From JBPCRW01 sp050996405 (GTDB lineage Bacteria > Acidobacteriota > Blastocatellia > Pyrinomonadales > Pyrinomonadaceae), in NCBI GenBank assembly GCA_050996405.1, contig JBPCRW010000072.1:1-24632 (forward strand): a DNA stretch of 24,632 nt, read 5' to 3'. The notes beneath the pieces were generated by a model. It did not search any database. It was not told where the DNA came from and was given only the letters and a program-made list of their open reading frames with translations. The position numbers were made by a program, and so were the translations under genes. Numbering within the stretch: position 1 is the first letter of the stretch; every line of letters begins with the position of its first letter. Shown piece by piece: positions 1-6,863 of this stretch.

Positions 1-848
1 TCATAAACTTCGCGCTGCGGCTTTGTAAATTTGCCGCCGACGGGAAATGTGCGCGTGATGTCCGAAGCATAACCCTTGTAACTGCAACCCGCGTCAATCA
101 AAAGCAAATCGCCGTCCGTAAGCATAGCGTTGTTTTCGACGTAATGCAGAATCGTCGCATTCGCGCCGCCGCCGACGATTGAATTATACGAAACGCCGCT
201 CGCGCCCGACATCCGAAAATGATGCTCGATGACGGATTCGATGTTTGATTCGTTCATTCCCGCTTTCGCCGTTTTCATCGCCAGAACGTGCGCTTCGGAC
301 GTAATGTCTGCCGCCTTTTGCATCAGTTCGATTTCGTCTTCGGTTTTATGCAAACGCATATCGTGAATCAAAATGGTCGGGTCAACAATCGTATGCGGCG
401 GATACGCGGTTTTCAAACGCCGAAAACGCTGCGCGGAAAGATACTGCAAAATCGTCTGGTCGAGTTTATTATCAACGCCGAAACGATAAAAGAGTTTTTC
501 CGCGCCGTTCAGAATTTTCGCTAGTTCCGACTCAAATTTTTCAATCGGCAGAGCTTTATCGGCGTGATAATTTTTCTTCGCGCCTTCCACTCCTTCGCGC
601 CTCCCATACCAGGTTTCCATTAGCGGGTCGCGCGGGCGCACAAACAGCGTGAATGGATTTTTTTTGCTCGACGGATTGATGACCGCAATCGCGTCCGGTT
701 CGGGAAAGCCCGTCAGATAATAAAAATCAGGGTCTTGATGAAATTTAAATTCCGTGTCGTAGCTTTTCGTAACTTCGTGCGCGGCGGGAATTATCGCCAC
801 CGCATCTTTGCCGATGCTCTGGATAAAATTTTTCAACTGTTCTCGCAT
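1..848 (-). CDS. pepP: Xaa-Pro aminopeptidase (M24B), C-terminus cut off by window edge
   Basis: Aminopeptidase P removes an N-terminal residue preceding proline, using a two-metal centre in the cytoplasm. I translated the minus strand from ATG 848-846, preceded by an AGAGG ribosome site about 7 bases upstream. About 282 residues are visible and the frame stays open to base 1. The N-terminal creatinase-like domain contains the family-typical stretch DPDFYYLTGFPEPDA. The start of the pita-bread catalytic domain shows SYNSIVGGGANATILHY, then the metal-ligand segments LLIDAG and SDITRTFPV, which carry the first two Asp ligands. The His and Glu ligands must lie beyond the edge. It is transcribed away from queE and separated from it by a repeat-rich gap. 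Identity is firm from motif order; only the C-terminus is unseen. Confidence 0.93.
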   Translation of the reverse strand, partial: MREQLKNFIQSIGKDAVAIIPAAHEVTKSYDTEFKFHQDPDFYYLTGFPEPDAIAVINPSSKKNPFTLFVRPRDPLMETWYGRREGVEGAKKNYHADKALPIEKFESELAKILNGAEKLFYRFGVDNKLDQTILQYLSAQRFRRLKTAYPPHTIVDPTILIHDMRLHKTEDEIELMQKAADITSEAHVLAMKTAKAGMNESNIESVIEHHFRMSGASGVSYNSIVGGGANATILHYVENNAMLTDGDLLLIDAGCSYKGYASDITRTFPVGGKFTKPQREVY

Positions 849-903
849 AATTTTCCTCTCAGCCGAAAATTGTATCGCAAAATCCCACGAATCGTGAATC
901 GTC

Positions 904-982
904 AATCGTAAATAAATTATCAAATCTGCGCCTTGATTTACTATTTGCGATTTACTATTTGCGATTTACTATTTACGATTTA
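904..982. repeat. Heptamer-based tandem array and inverted repeat upstream of queE
   Basis: Three 14-base units (GATTTACTATTTGC, the last ending AC) run from 935 to 976, plus a partial unit to 982. Each unit is two related heptamers, GATTTAC and TATTTGC. AATCGTAAATA at 904-914 is the exact reverse complement of TATTTACGATT at 970-980, so the region can also fold as a hairpin. It lies in the 165-base gap between the divergent pepP and queE genes, where I see no other convincing signal. Confidence 0.75.
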
Positions 983-1013
983 TTAGCCGCGCGATTTATT
1001 ATTCACTGATAAA

Positions 1014-1661
1014 ATGGATTTACGCATTACGGAAATTTTTCTTTCGATTCAGGGCGAATCTTCGCACGCCGGAAGACCTTGCGCGTTCGTGCGTCTGACG
1101 GGCTGCCCGATGCGCTGCCGCTGGTGCGATTCAGTTTATACTTTCACAGGCGGCGAGCGAATTTCGTTCGATGAAATTTTCGCGCGATTAAAAAATTTCG
1201 GCTGCGATTTAGTTGAAGTGACAGGCGGCGACCCACTCGCGCAGAAAAACGTTTATCCTTTTATTACAAGACTTTGCGATGCGGGCTATGAAGTTTTAAT
1301 CGAAACCGGCGGATTTTTTTCGACGGAAAAAGTTGACGAACGCGCCAAGATTATTCTGGACGTGAAATGTCCGGCATCGGGCGAATCGGAAAGAAATTAC
1401 TGGGCGAATCTGGAAAGATTAAACGCGGAAAAAGACGAAGTAAAATTTGTCATCGCCGATTTAAACGATTGGAATTTTGCGCGCGAAATTATCGAGAAAT
1501 ACGATTTGGAAACGCGCGCCAAAGAAATTTTGATTTCCCCGATTTTCGGCATTGAAAACTTAAAGGAAATCGCCGAAACTGTTTCACGAAGCGATTTGAA
1601 AATTCGCTTGAATCTGCAATTGCACAAATACATCTGGGGAAAAGATGTTCACGGAGTTTAA
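1014..1661 (+). CDS. queE: 7-carboxy-7-deazaguanine synthase QueE (radical SAM)
   Basis: QueE converts 6-carboxy-tetrahydropterin to 7-carboxy-7-deazaguanine, a radical SAM step on the route to preQ0 and queuosine. The 215-residue protein begins MDLRITEIFLSIQGESSHAG, the usual QueE opening. It has the CX3CX2C cluster motif at C31, C35 and C38 (CPMRCRWCD). The SAM-binding GGE motif reads VTGGDPLAQ, with Asp in place of the usual Glu, a conservative change. The C-terminal LNLQLHKYIWG also fits the family. The start is ATG 1014 by homology of the opening; no clear Shine-Dalgarno is visible. queC lies 1.2 kb downstream on the same strand, which supports the pathway assignment. Confidence 0.93.
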   Translation: MDLRITEIFLSIQGESSHAGRPCAFVRLTGCPMRCRWCDSVYTFTGGERISFDEIFARLKNFGCDLVEVTGGDPLAQKNVYPFITRLCDAGYEVLIETGGFFSTEKVDERAKIILDVKCPASGESERNYWANLERLNAEKDEVKFVIADLNDWNFAREIIEKYDLETRAKEILISPIFGIENLKEIAETVSRSDLKIRLNLQLHKYIWGKDVHGV

Positions 1662-1668
1662 TAAATTT

Positions 1669-2610
1669 ATGTCTAAAAAAATAATTGTCGTCATATTTCT
1701 TTTATTCGTTTCGCAAGCGGTTTTCGCGCAGAAACCGGCAGCGACACCGACGCAAACTGCCGATGTTGTTTTAGTCGGACCAATACCGCCAACACTAACT
1801 TTGGATGAGAAAATTCAAAACGCGATTCAAGGCTTCAGCGGAAAAGTCTGGATTTACGCGAAAAATCTCGACACGGGAAAAGATTACGCGCTTCGTGCGG
1901 ATGAACAAGTGCGAACGGCAAGCACCATAAAACTGGCGATTATGACGGAAGTTTTTCATCAGGTCGCGCAGGGCAAACTTCACTGGAACGACGAAATCGT
2001 TTTGACGAAAGAGAAAAAACAGGGCGGCTCCGGGATTTTATTCGAGTTTTCCGACAACACAAAAATTGATTTGCAGACGGCTCTGCATTTGATGATTGTC
2101 GTGTCCGACAATACGGCGACGAATCTGGTTTTAGATAAAGTCGGCGCGGACAATGTAAATAATTTTGTAGATTCGCTCGGACTTCATCAAACCCGCGTTA
2201 TGCGAAAAATTGGCGGCGGCGGTGAATCAAAAGCCTTTGACGACCCGCGTTTGAAACTTTTCGGGCTTGGTGTATCAAGCCCGCGCGACATGGTTCGACT
2301 TTTGGAAATGCTCGAAAACGGGCAAATCGTCTCCCGTGAAGCGTCCAATGAGATGCTCAACATTATGAAACGCCAACAATACAAAGACGGCATCGGGCGC
2401 GGGCTGCCGGACACGATTCAATCGGCTTCAAAATCCGGCGCGCTTGACAGACTGCGAAGCGACATCGGGATTATTTACACTCGTCGCGGGCGCATTGCGA
2501 TGGCGATTACGACCGACGATATGATGGAAGTTTCTTACACGGAAGAAAATCCGGGCTTGAAAATGCTCTGGAAATTATCGCAGATTTTGCAGGACGGTTT
2601 GGGAAAATAA
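1669..2610 (+). CDS. Secreted class A beta-lactamase-fold serine hydrolase
   Basis: I chose ATG 1669 rather than the in-frame ATG at 1645, which overlaps queE, because it starts a clean signal peptide ending SQAVFA|Q near residue 20. The mature protein has the three penicillin-recognising motifs in order: S85-T-I-K88 (nucleophile and general base), S146-D-N148, and K255-S-G257. It is therefore a serine acylase of the beta-lactamase/transpeptidase fold, probably periplasmic. The omega-loop Glu that drives deacylation in class A enzymes is not obvious; the region after residue 180 is glycine-rich (KIGGGGESKAF). It may be a beta-lactamase or a cell-wall-directed homologue, and resistance cannot be inferred from sequence alone. 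It starts 7 bases after the queE stop, so it is probably co-transcribed. Length is 313 residues. Confidence 0.85.
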   Translation: MSKKIIVVIFLLFVSQAVFAQKPAATPTQTADVVLVGPIPPTLTLDEKIQNAIQGFSGKVWIYAKNLDTGKDYALRADEQVRTASTIKLAIMTEVFHQVAQGKLHWNDEIVLTKEKKQGGSGILFEFSDNTKIDLQTALHLMIVVSDNTATNLVLDKVGADNVNNFVDSLGLHQTRVMRKIGGGGESKAFDDPRLKLFGLGVSSPRDMVRLLEMLENGQIVSREASNEMLNIMKRQQYKDGIGRGLPDTIQSASKSGALDRLRSDIGIIYTRRGRIAMAITTDDMMEVSYTEENPGLKMLWKLSQILQDGLGK

Positions 2611-2632
2611 ATTTTTTGTAAAAAGGAGATTT

Positions 2633-2890
2633 ATGAGGCATTATCAAAAACTGACGACGATGATTTTTCGCATCATCGGTGTGCTGGCAATGTTTATCGG
2701 TGTGGTTTCGTGGATTGTCATCAGTATTACTATGTTTCTTATTACTAGCAATAATGTGACTAATAATGTGGTTTTGGTAACATTTGTCGCGCCGACGTTG
2801 TATTTAGTCGGCGGAATAATTATGTTTAGTTTGAGTCGGATTTTGGCGATATGGATTTGTTTGGATTTTGATGAACCTAGTAAAAGATAA
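2633..2890 (+). CDS. Small two-to-three-helix membrane protein, unknown function
   Basis: This 85-residue protein is preceded by a strong AAGGAG site 5 bases before ATG 2633, one of the best ribosome sites in the window. Hydrophobic segments span roughly residues 10-37 and 45-78, so it should sit in the cytoplasmic membrane. I recognise no family. Its 3' end overlaps the start of queC by about 20 bases, suggesting translational coupling in the queE-to-queC transcript. The overlap is the only functional hint; it may simply be a passenger in the operon. Confidence 0.7.
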   Translation: MRHYQKLTTMIFRIIGVLAMFIGVVSWIVISITMFLITSNNVTNNVVLVTFVAPTLYLVGGIIMFSLSRILAIWICLDFDEPSKR

Positions 2891-3560
2891 AAAAATCGCC
2901 GTTTGTTTGGTTTCGGGCGGAATGGATTCGTGCGTCACCGCCGCGATTGCGCGGGAAGAACATCAAGAATTAGCCTTTCTGCACATCTCTTACGGGCAAT
3001 TAACCGAACGCCGCGAGCGTCAGGCTTTTAACGACATTGCTGATTTTTACGCGGTCGAAAAACGGCTCGACGTTTCGATTGAATATCTGGCAAAAATCGG
3101 CGGCTCAAGTTTGACCGACGAGTCAATCGAAGTCGCTGAAGCGAATCTCGAATCAAAGGAAATTCCGACAAGTTACGTTCCGTTTCGTAACGCGAATATG
3201 CTTTCGATTGCAACAAGCTGGGCGGAAGTTTTAAGCGCGAATTCGATTTACGTCGGCGCGGTCGCGGAAGATTCTTCGGGTTATCCAGATTGCCGACCGG
3301 AATTTTACGCGGCGTTTGAACGGGCAATCGAGACGGGAACAAAACCCGACACTTCCATTAAAATCAAAACGCCGATTATTCATTTATCGAAAGCCGAAAT
3401 CGTCAAAAAAGGTTTTGAGCGAAACGCGCCGCTTCATTTGAGTTGGTCGTGTTACAGAAACGAAGATTTAGCGTGCGGCGCGTGCGATTCGTGCGCTCTG
3501 CGTCTGCGCGGATTTGTGCGAGCGGGCGTGGTTGACGCGATCGATTACGAAAATTATTAA
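2871..3560 (+). CDS. queC: 7-cyano-7-deazaguanine synthase QueC
   Basis: QueC uses ATP and ammonia to convert 7-carboxy-7-deazaguanine to preQ0, the step immediately after QueE. The protein opens MNLVKDKKIAVCLVSGGMDS, giving the PP-loop ATP pyrophosphatase signature SGGMDS. It ends with the zinc-binding cysteine set WSCY...CGACDSC. The middle carries YVPFRNANMLSIA, which is typical of QueC. I prefer ATG 2871 over the TTG three bases earlier. The length of 229 residues is normal. It overlaps the preceding small membrane gene, and its stop at 3560 directly abuts the stop of the convergent gene, leaving no room for a separate terminator. Confidence 0.94.
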   Translation: MNLVKDKKIAVCLVSGGMDSCVTAAIAREEHQELAFLHISYGQLTERRERQAFNDIADFYAVEKRLDVSIEYLAKIGGSSLTDESIEVAEANLESKEIPTSYVPFRNANMLSIATSWAEVLSANSIYVGAVAEDSSGYPDCRPEFYAAFERAIETGTKPDTSIKIKTPIIHLSKAEIVKKGFERNAPLHLSWSCYRNEDLACGACDSCALRLRGFVRAGVVDAIDYENY

Positions 3561-3809
3561 TTATTTCAATTTGCCTTGTTGATAGGCTTTAAACCCGCCG
3601 ATTGCGATTAAAATTAAACCAAAGACAGAACCGATTATCGAAAATAAAGCATTGACAACACTTCCGCCAACTGCTCCGATTCCTGCTGTTTCGTCCATAT
3701 TTAATGAATTAAAACTACTATGAATTCCCAAAACTATTCCGAGAACGCCCGCGACGAGACTTGCTGAAAGAATAATTGCGCCGCTATAAAGCCATTTTCT
3801 GTAATTCAT
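3561..3809 (-). CDS. Small membrane protein with two hydrophobic helices
   Basis: This 82-residue protein has one hydrophobic segment at about residues 8-30 and a second, glycine-rich one at about 43-75, and ends in a basic tail (YQQGKLK). AGAGG sits about 7 bases upstream of ATG 3809, which supports real translation. I recognise no domain with confidence; the Gly/Ala/Ile-rich second helix vaguely recalls small MotA/TolQ/ExbB-like channel proteins, but this is weak. It is convergent with queC with zero bases between the two stop codons. It lies 67 bases downstream of the M16 protease on the same strand and could be co-transcribed with it. Confidence 0.65.
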   Translation of the reverse strand: MNYRKWLYSGAIILSASLVAGVLGIVLGIHSSFNSLNMDETAGIGAVGGSVVNALFSIIGSVFGLILIAIGGFKAYQQGKLK

Positions 3810-3876
3810 CTATAACCTCTAGGTCAAAAAGATGAAAATAATTTAGCTTATTTTACGGTTGATTACAACAAAAATT

Positions 3877-5160
3877 TTAGATTTCCAATCTTTCGCGCGT
3901 TATTTTCAAACCGTTCAAATTTCCCAGCGCGCCGAACGCGATTTTTTCGGTTTGGAAAAATTCTTTCGCTAATGATTGGACTTCTTCGACGCTGACGGCT
4001 TCGATTTTCTGTAAAGTTTCTTCGAGCGAAATTTGCTTGCCGTGAACCATTTCGAGCCGCGCTAAAGTCGCGGCGCGGACGCTCGAATCTTCCAGACTCA
4101 ATAGAATCGAAGCGACGGTTTGCTCTTTAACAAGCGCGAGTTCTTCCATTGTGATTCCATGTCGCACAACCGAGCGCAATTCTTTGATGGAAATATCCAA
4201 AACTTCTTCGGTTTGTTTCGGCGAAGTTCCGGCGTAAATCGTGAAAACGCCGCAATCCTGATACATCGCCGCGCTCGCGCCGACGCTGTAAGCCAAGCCT
4301 TTTTCTTCGCGCACTTTCTGCCACAAACGCGACGAAGTTCCGCCGCCGAGCGCGCTCGCCAAAATGTCGGCGGCATAACGTTTTTCGCTTTTCGCGTCAA
4401 CAAACGGCGCGGCGATAACCAGATGCGCCTGTTCGAGATTTTTGTTTTTTTTAATGATTATCGGCGCAGTAATTTCCGGTTTCCAGTTTCCGGTTTCCGG
4501 TTTCTGGTTTCTAGTTTCTGGTTTCTGTCCAAAAAACTTTTTCGCCAATTCGACAATTCGCGCGTGTTCGACGTTTCCCGCGGCGGCGATGATTAGATTT
4601 TGCGCGTTAAAAGTTTCCGCGTGAAATCTTCGTGTAACTTTGTGATTGAAAGTTTTAACCGTTTTCGGCGTTCCCGCAATCGAAAGCCCAAGTGGATGAT
4701 TCGGGAAAAGCCGCGCGTTGAAAATTTCGCTCAAAAAATCTTCGGGCGCGTCTTCGATCATCTTGATTTCTTCGATGATAACTTTTTGTTCGCGCTTTAA
4801 TTCCCGTTCGTCAAAAAGCGGGTTGGCGAGCATATCAGCCAGTAAATCAAAGGCTTTAGCGATTTGATTGTCAACAACTTTGATGGCAAATCCGGTTTCT
4901 TCGTGCATCGTAAAAGCGTCGAGATTTCCGCCGAGCCGGTCGGTTTCAATCGCAATTTCGAGCGCGGTTCTTTTCGTCGTTCCTTTGAAAACCGCGTGTT
5001 CGATAAAATGTGAAATTCCGTTTAATTCTAAGAATTCGTGCCGCGCGCCGGTGCGAAAAAAAAATCCGAGCGTCGCGCTGCGCGCGTCTCTCATTTTGTC
5101 TGTGAGAATTGTCAAGCCGTTTTCGAGGCGCGTCGTCCGTATGTTTTCGATTATCTTCAT
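3877..5160 (-). CDS. M16 family zinc metalloprotease (pitrilysin/processing-peptidase type)
   Basis: Single-chain M16B peptidases cleave short peptides or presequences inside a clamshell chamber. The inverted zinc motif HXXEH is present as H51-F-I-E54-H55, and the third ligand is expected at E130/E131 (VIIEEIKMIEDAPE), the correct 75-76 residues away. The second, inactive-type lobe carries GGGTSSRLWQKVREEKGLAYS, the usual substrate-cradling segment. Length (427 residues) is normal for a half-size bacterial member. One oddity is a seven-residue-periodic stretch QKPETRN-QKPETGN-WKPE at residues 212-229, between the two lobes, which is encoded by a heptamer DNA repeat (4473-4528). It starts at ATG 5160 without a clear ribosome site and is divergent from the efflux operon. 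Confidence 0.92.
   Translation of the reverse strand: MKIIENIRTTRLENGLTILTDKMRDARSATLGFFFRTGARHEFLELNGISHFIEHAVFKGTTKRTALEIAIETDRLGGNLDAFTMHEETGFAIKVVDNQIAKAFDLLADMLANPLFDERELKREQKVIIEEIKMIEDAPEDFLSEIFNARLFPNHPLGLSIAGTPKTVKTFNHKVTRRFHAETFNAQNLIIAAAGNVEHARIVELAKKFFGQKPETRNQKPETGNWKPEITAPIIIKKNKNLEQAHLVIAAPFVDAKSEKRYAADILASALGGGTSSRLWQKVREEKGLAYSVGASAAMYQDCGVFTIYAGTSPKQTEEVLDISIKELRSVVRHGITMEELALVKEQTVASILLSLEDSSVRAATLARLEMVHGKQISLEETLQKIEAVSVEEVQSLAKEFFQTEKIAFGALGNLNGLKITRERLEI
4473..4528. repeat. Eight tandem heptamers inside the M16 protease gene
   Basis: Eight consecutive 7-base units follow the pattern TTTCCGG/TTTCTGG/TTTC(C/T)AG on the plus strand. Because three heptamers equal seven codons, the array stays in frame and yields a seven-residue peptide repeat in the protease linker. 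It is unlike the surrounding coding sequence and looks inserted or expanded. Confidence 0.85.
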
Positions 5161-5272
5161 AGCGCGAAAATTTATCGTAGCATAAAAAAATCAGTTTTGT
5201 ATTTTGCCTGAAAAGCGCGTTTCCTGAAAACAATTTCTGTTATTCCGTCTCAAGTTAATTTTTTCACAAGGT

Positions 5273-5301
5273 TTGACAAAACGAACAAAAAATGAGATAA
5301 A
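5273..5301 (+). promoter_or_regulatory. Sigma-70-type promoter of the efflux operon
   Basis: A perfect -35 box TTGACA lies at 5273-5278, followed by a 17-base spacer and a -10-like GATAAA at 5296-5301 (4 of 6 consensus bases). Transcription would start near 5308, about 38 bases before the EmrA-like start codon. This is the best promoter match I found in the window. It faces away from the M16 protease gene. Confidence 0.6.
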
Positions 5302-5309
5302 TTAAAGGC

Positions 5310-5327
5310 TAAGTAAGTGCTTACTTA
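5310..5327. promoter_or_regulatory. TetR-family-like operator palindrome
   Basis: TAAGTAAGTGCTTACTTA consists of two 8-base arms, TAAGTAAG and CTTACTTA, around a TG centre. It begins about 9 bases after the -10 box, so a bound repressor would cover the transcription start. The CTTACTT half-site style is common for TetR/AcrR regulators of efflux pumps. No regulator gene is in the window, so the family assignment is inference. Confidence 0.6.
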
Positions 5328-5345
5328 CTTTATAAAGAATTTGTA

Positions 5346-6848
5346 ATGAGCGAGAAAACAGAAGAAAAAACGATAACGAAAAACGGGCAGCCGGTAAATA
5401 AGTCTAACGGTCACAACGGTTCTACGTCGCCAGTCGAAGAAAATTTAAAGGAACAGGCAAAGGCGGAAGAAGTTCCGAAAGAGACGAAAACTGGCGAAAC
5501 CGAATCAAAGCCGGAAACGGAAAACATTGACGAAAAAAATGCTCCGCCGAAGAAAAAGAAAAGCAAATTGTTGTTTATCATCGGCGGCGCGATTTTTATT
5601 GTCGCGGCAATCGCCGGTTTGATTTACTGGCTTCACGCGCGGCAGTATGAATCGACCGACGATGCTTTTATAGACGGCGACATCGTGCAAATCAGCCCGA
5701 AAGTTTCGGCGTATGTGACGAAAGTTTATGTCCAGTCAAACCAGCTTGTGCATAAGGGCGATTTGCTGGTCGAGCTTGCGCCGCAGGATTACCAAGCGAA
5801 ATTAGAGCAGGCAAAGGCGCAGCTTCAAGCCGCCGAAGCGCAGAAAAACCAGTCGCAGGCAAATGTCGATTTGACGCGCAAAACCACCCAGGCGAGCCAG
5901 GCGCAGGCGCAGTCAAACGTGCAGACGGCGCAGAGCAATGTGCGGCAAACCAGATTCGCCGCCGATGCAAAACAATCACAAATCCGGCAGGCGCAAACCG
6001 CCGTCAAAACCGCGCAGGCAAATCTTGCCCAGACGCGGGCGCAAGCTCCGCAAGTCGAATCAAATTTAAGATTGGCGCAACTGGAATTTAATCGCCGTCA
6101 AACTCTCTATAATCACGGAGATATTTCCAGGCAATCGCTCGACCAGGCGACCAACGCGCTGCAAACGGCGCAGGCGCAACTGGATGCGGCTCGAAAACAG
6201 GTTGATGCCGCCGACTCGCGCGTCGGCGAAGCGCAGGCGAATGTCGCCGTCGCGCAGGAAAATTATCGTCAATCTCTAGCGCAGATTAACACGACGCAGT
6301 CACAGGTCAACGAATCGACGGGACGGCTTCAGGACGCGAACGCCGCGCCCGAACGCATCGCCGCCACCGAATCGCAAATCGGAACTTCGCAGGCGAGCAT
6401 CGAACAGGCGCAAGCCGCCGTTCACCAAGCCGAACTCGATTTGTCATACACGAAAATTTACGCGCCCGAAGATGGATTCGTCACGCGCAAAACCGTCGAA
6501 GAAGGTCAGCTTGTTCAGCCGGGAACGCCGATGATGGCACTTTCGCAGTCGGACGAAATCTGGGTTATGGCGAATTTTAAGGAAACGCAGCTTGAACTGA
6601 TGCGCGTCGGTCAGCCCGTAGATATTAAAGTTGACGCTTATCCGAACCAGACTTTTCGCGGCAAAGTCGAAAGTTTCCAAGCCGGAACTGGCTCGCGTTT
6701 TTCAGTTTTGCCGACGGAAAACGCGACGGGAAATTATGTCAAAGTCGTGCAGCGCGTTCCCGTCAAAATCGTGTTTGACGAGCAGCCCGACAAAGTTCAT
6801 CTGCTCGCGCCCGGAATGTCGGTCGAGCCGAGCGTAAAGATCAGATAA
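5346..6848 (+). CDS. EmrA/HlyD-family membrane fusion protein
   Basis: This is the periplasmic adaptor of a tripartite efflux pump, linking the inner-membrane transporter to an outer-membrane channel. A long charged cytoplasmic N-terminus (about residues 1-72) precedes a single transmembrane helix (about 75-97). Then comes the family signature STDDAFIDGDIVQISPKV (103-120) opening the biotinyl-lipoyl-like half. A very long Gln/Ala-rich coiled coil covers about residues 150-370, the second lipoyl half is near LDLSYTKIYAPEDGFV, and a C-terminal beta-barrel follows. Total length is 500 residues, longer than E. coli EmrA (about 390), mainly because of the N-terminal extension and coiled coil. It lies 15 bases upstream of the DHA2 transporter. 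Confidence 0.93.
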   Translation: MSEKTEEKTITKNGQPVNKSNGHNGSTSPVEENLKEQAKAEEVPKETKTGETESKPETENIDEKNAPPKKKKSKLLFIIGGAIFIVAAIAGLIYWLHARQYESTDDAFIDGDIVQISPKVSAYVTKVYVQSNQLVHKGDLLVELAPQDYQAKLEQAKAQLQAAEAQKNQSQANVDLTRKTTQASQAQAQSNVQTAQSNVRQTRFAADAKQSQIRQAQTAVKTAQANLAQTRAQAPQVESNLRLAQLEFNRRQTLYNHGDISRQSLDQATNALQTAQAQLDAARKQVDAADSRVGEAQANVAVAQENYRQSLAQINTTQSQVNESTGRLQDANAAPERIAATESQIGTSQASIEQAQAAVHQAELDLSYTKIYAPEDGFVTRKTVEEGQLVQPGTPMMALSQSDEIWVMANFKETQLELMRVGQPVDIKVDAYPNQTFRGKVESFQAGTGSRFSVLPTENATGNYVKVVQRVPVKIVFDEQPDKVHLLAPGMSVEPSVKIR

Positions 6849-6863
6849 CGGAAGGAATTTTTA

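Noticed and set aside
935..982. Possible CRISPR-like array
   Set aside because: The units are contiguous 14-mers with no spacers, and no cas genes are present.
1669..2610. Calling the serine hydrolase an antibiotic-resistance beta-lactamase
   Set aside because: The general fold motifs are present, but the class A omega-loop glutamate cannot be located with confidence, so the substrate cannot be assigned.
4120..4596. A 158-codon plus-strand frame opposite the M16 protease
   Set aside because: The sense strand carries clear zinc-protease motifs; this frame is Phe/Arg/Ser-rich and includes the repeat read backwards.
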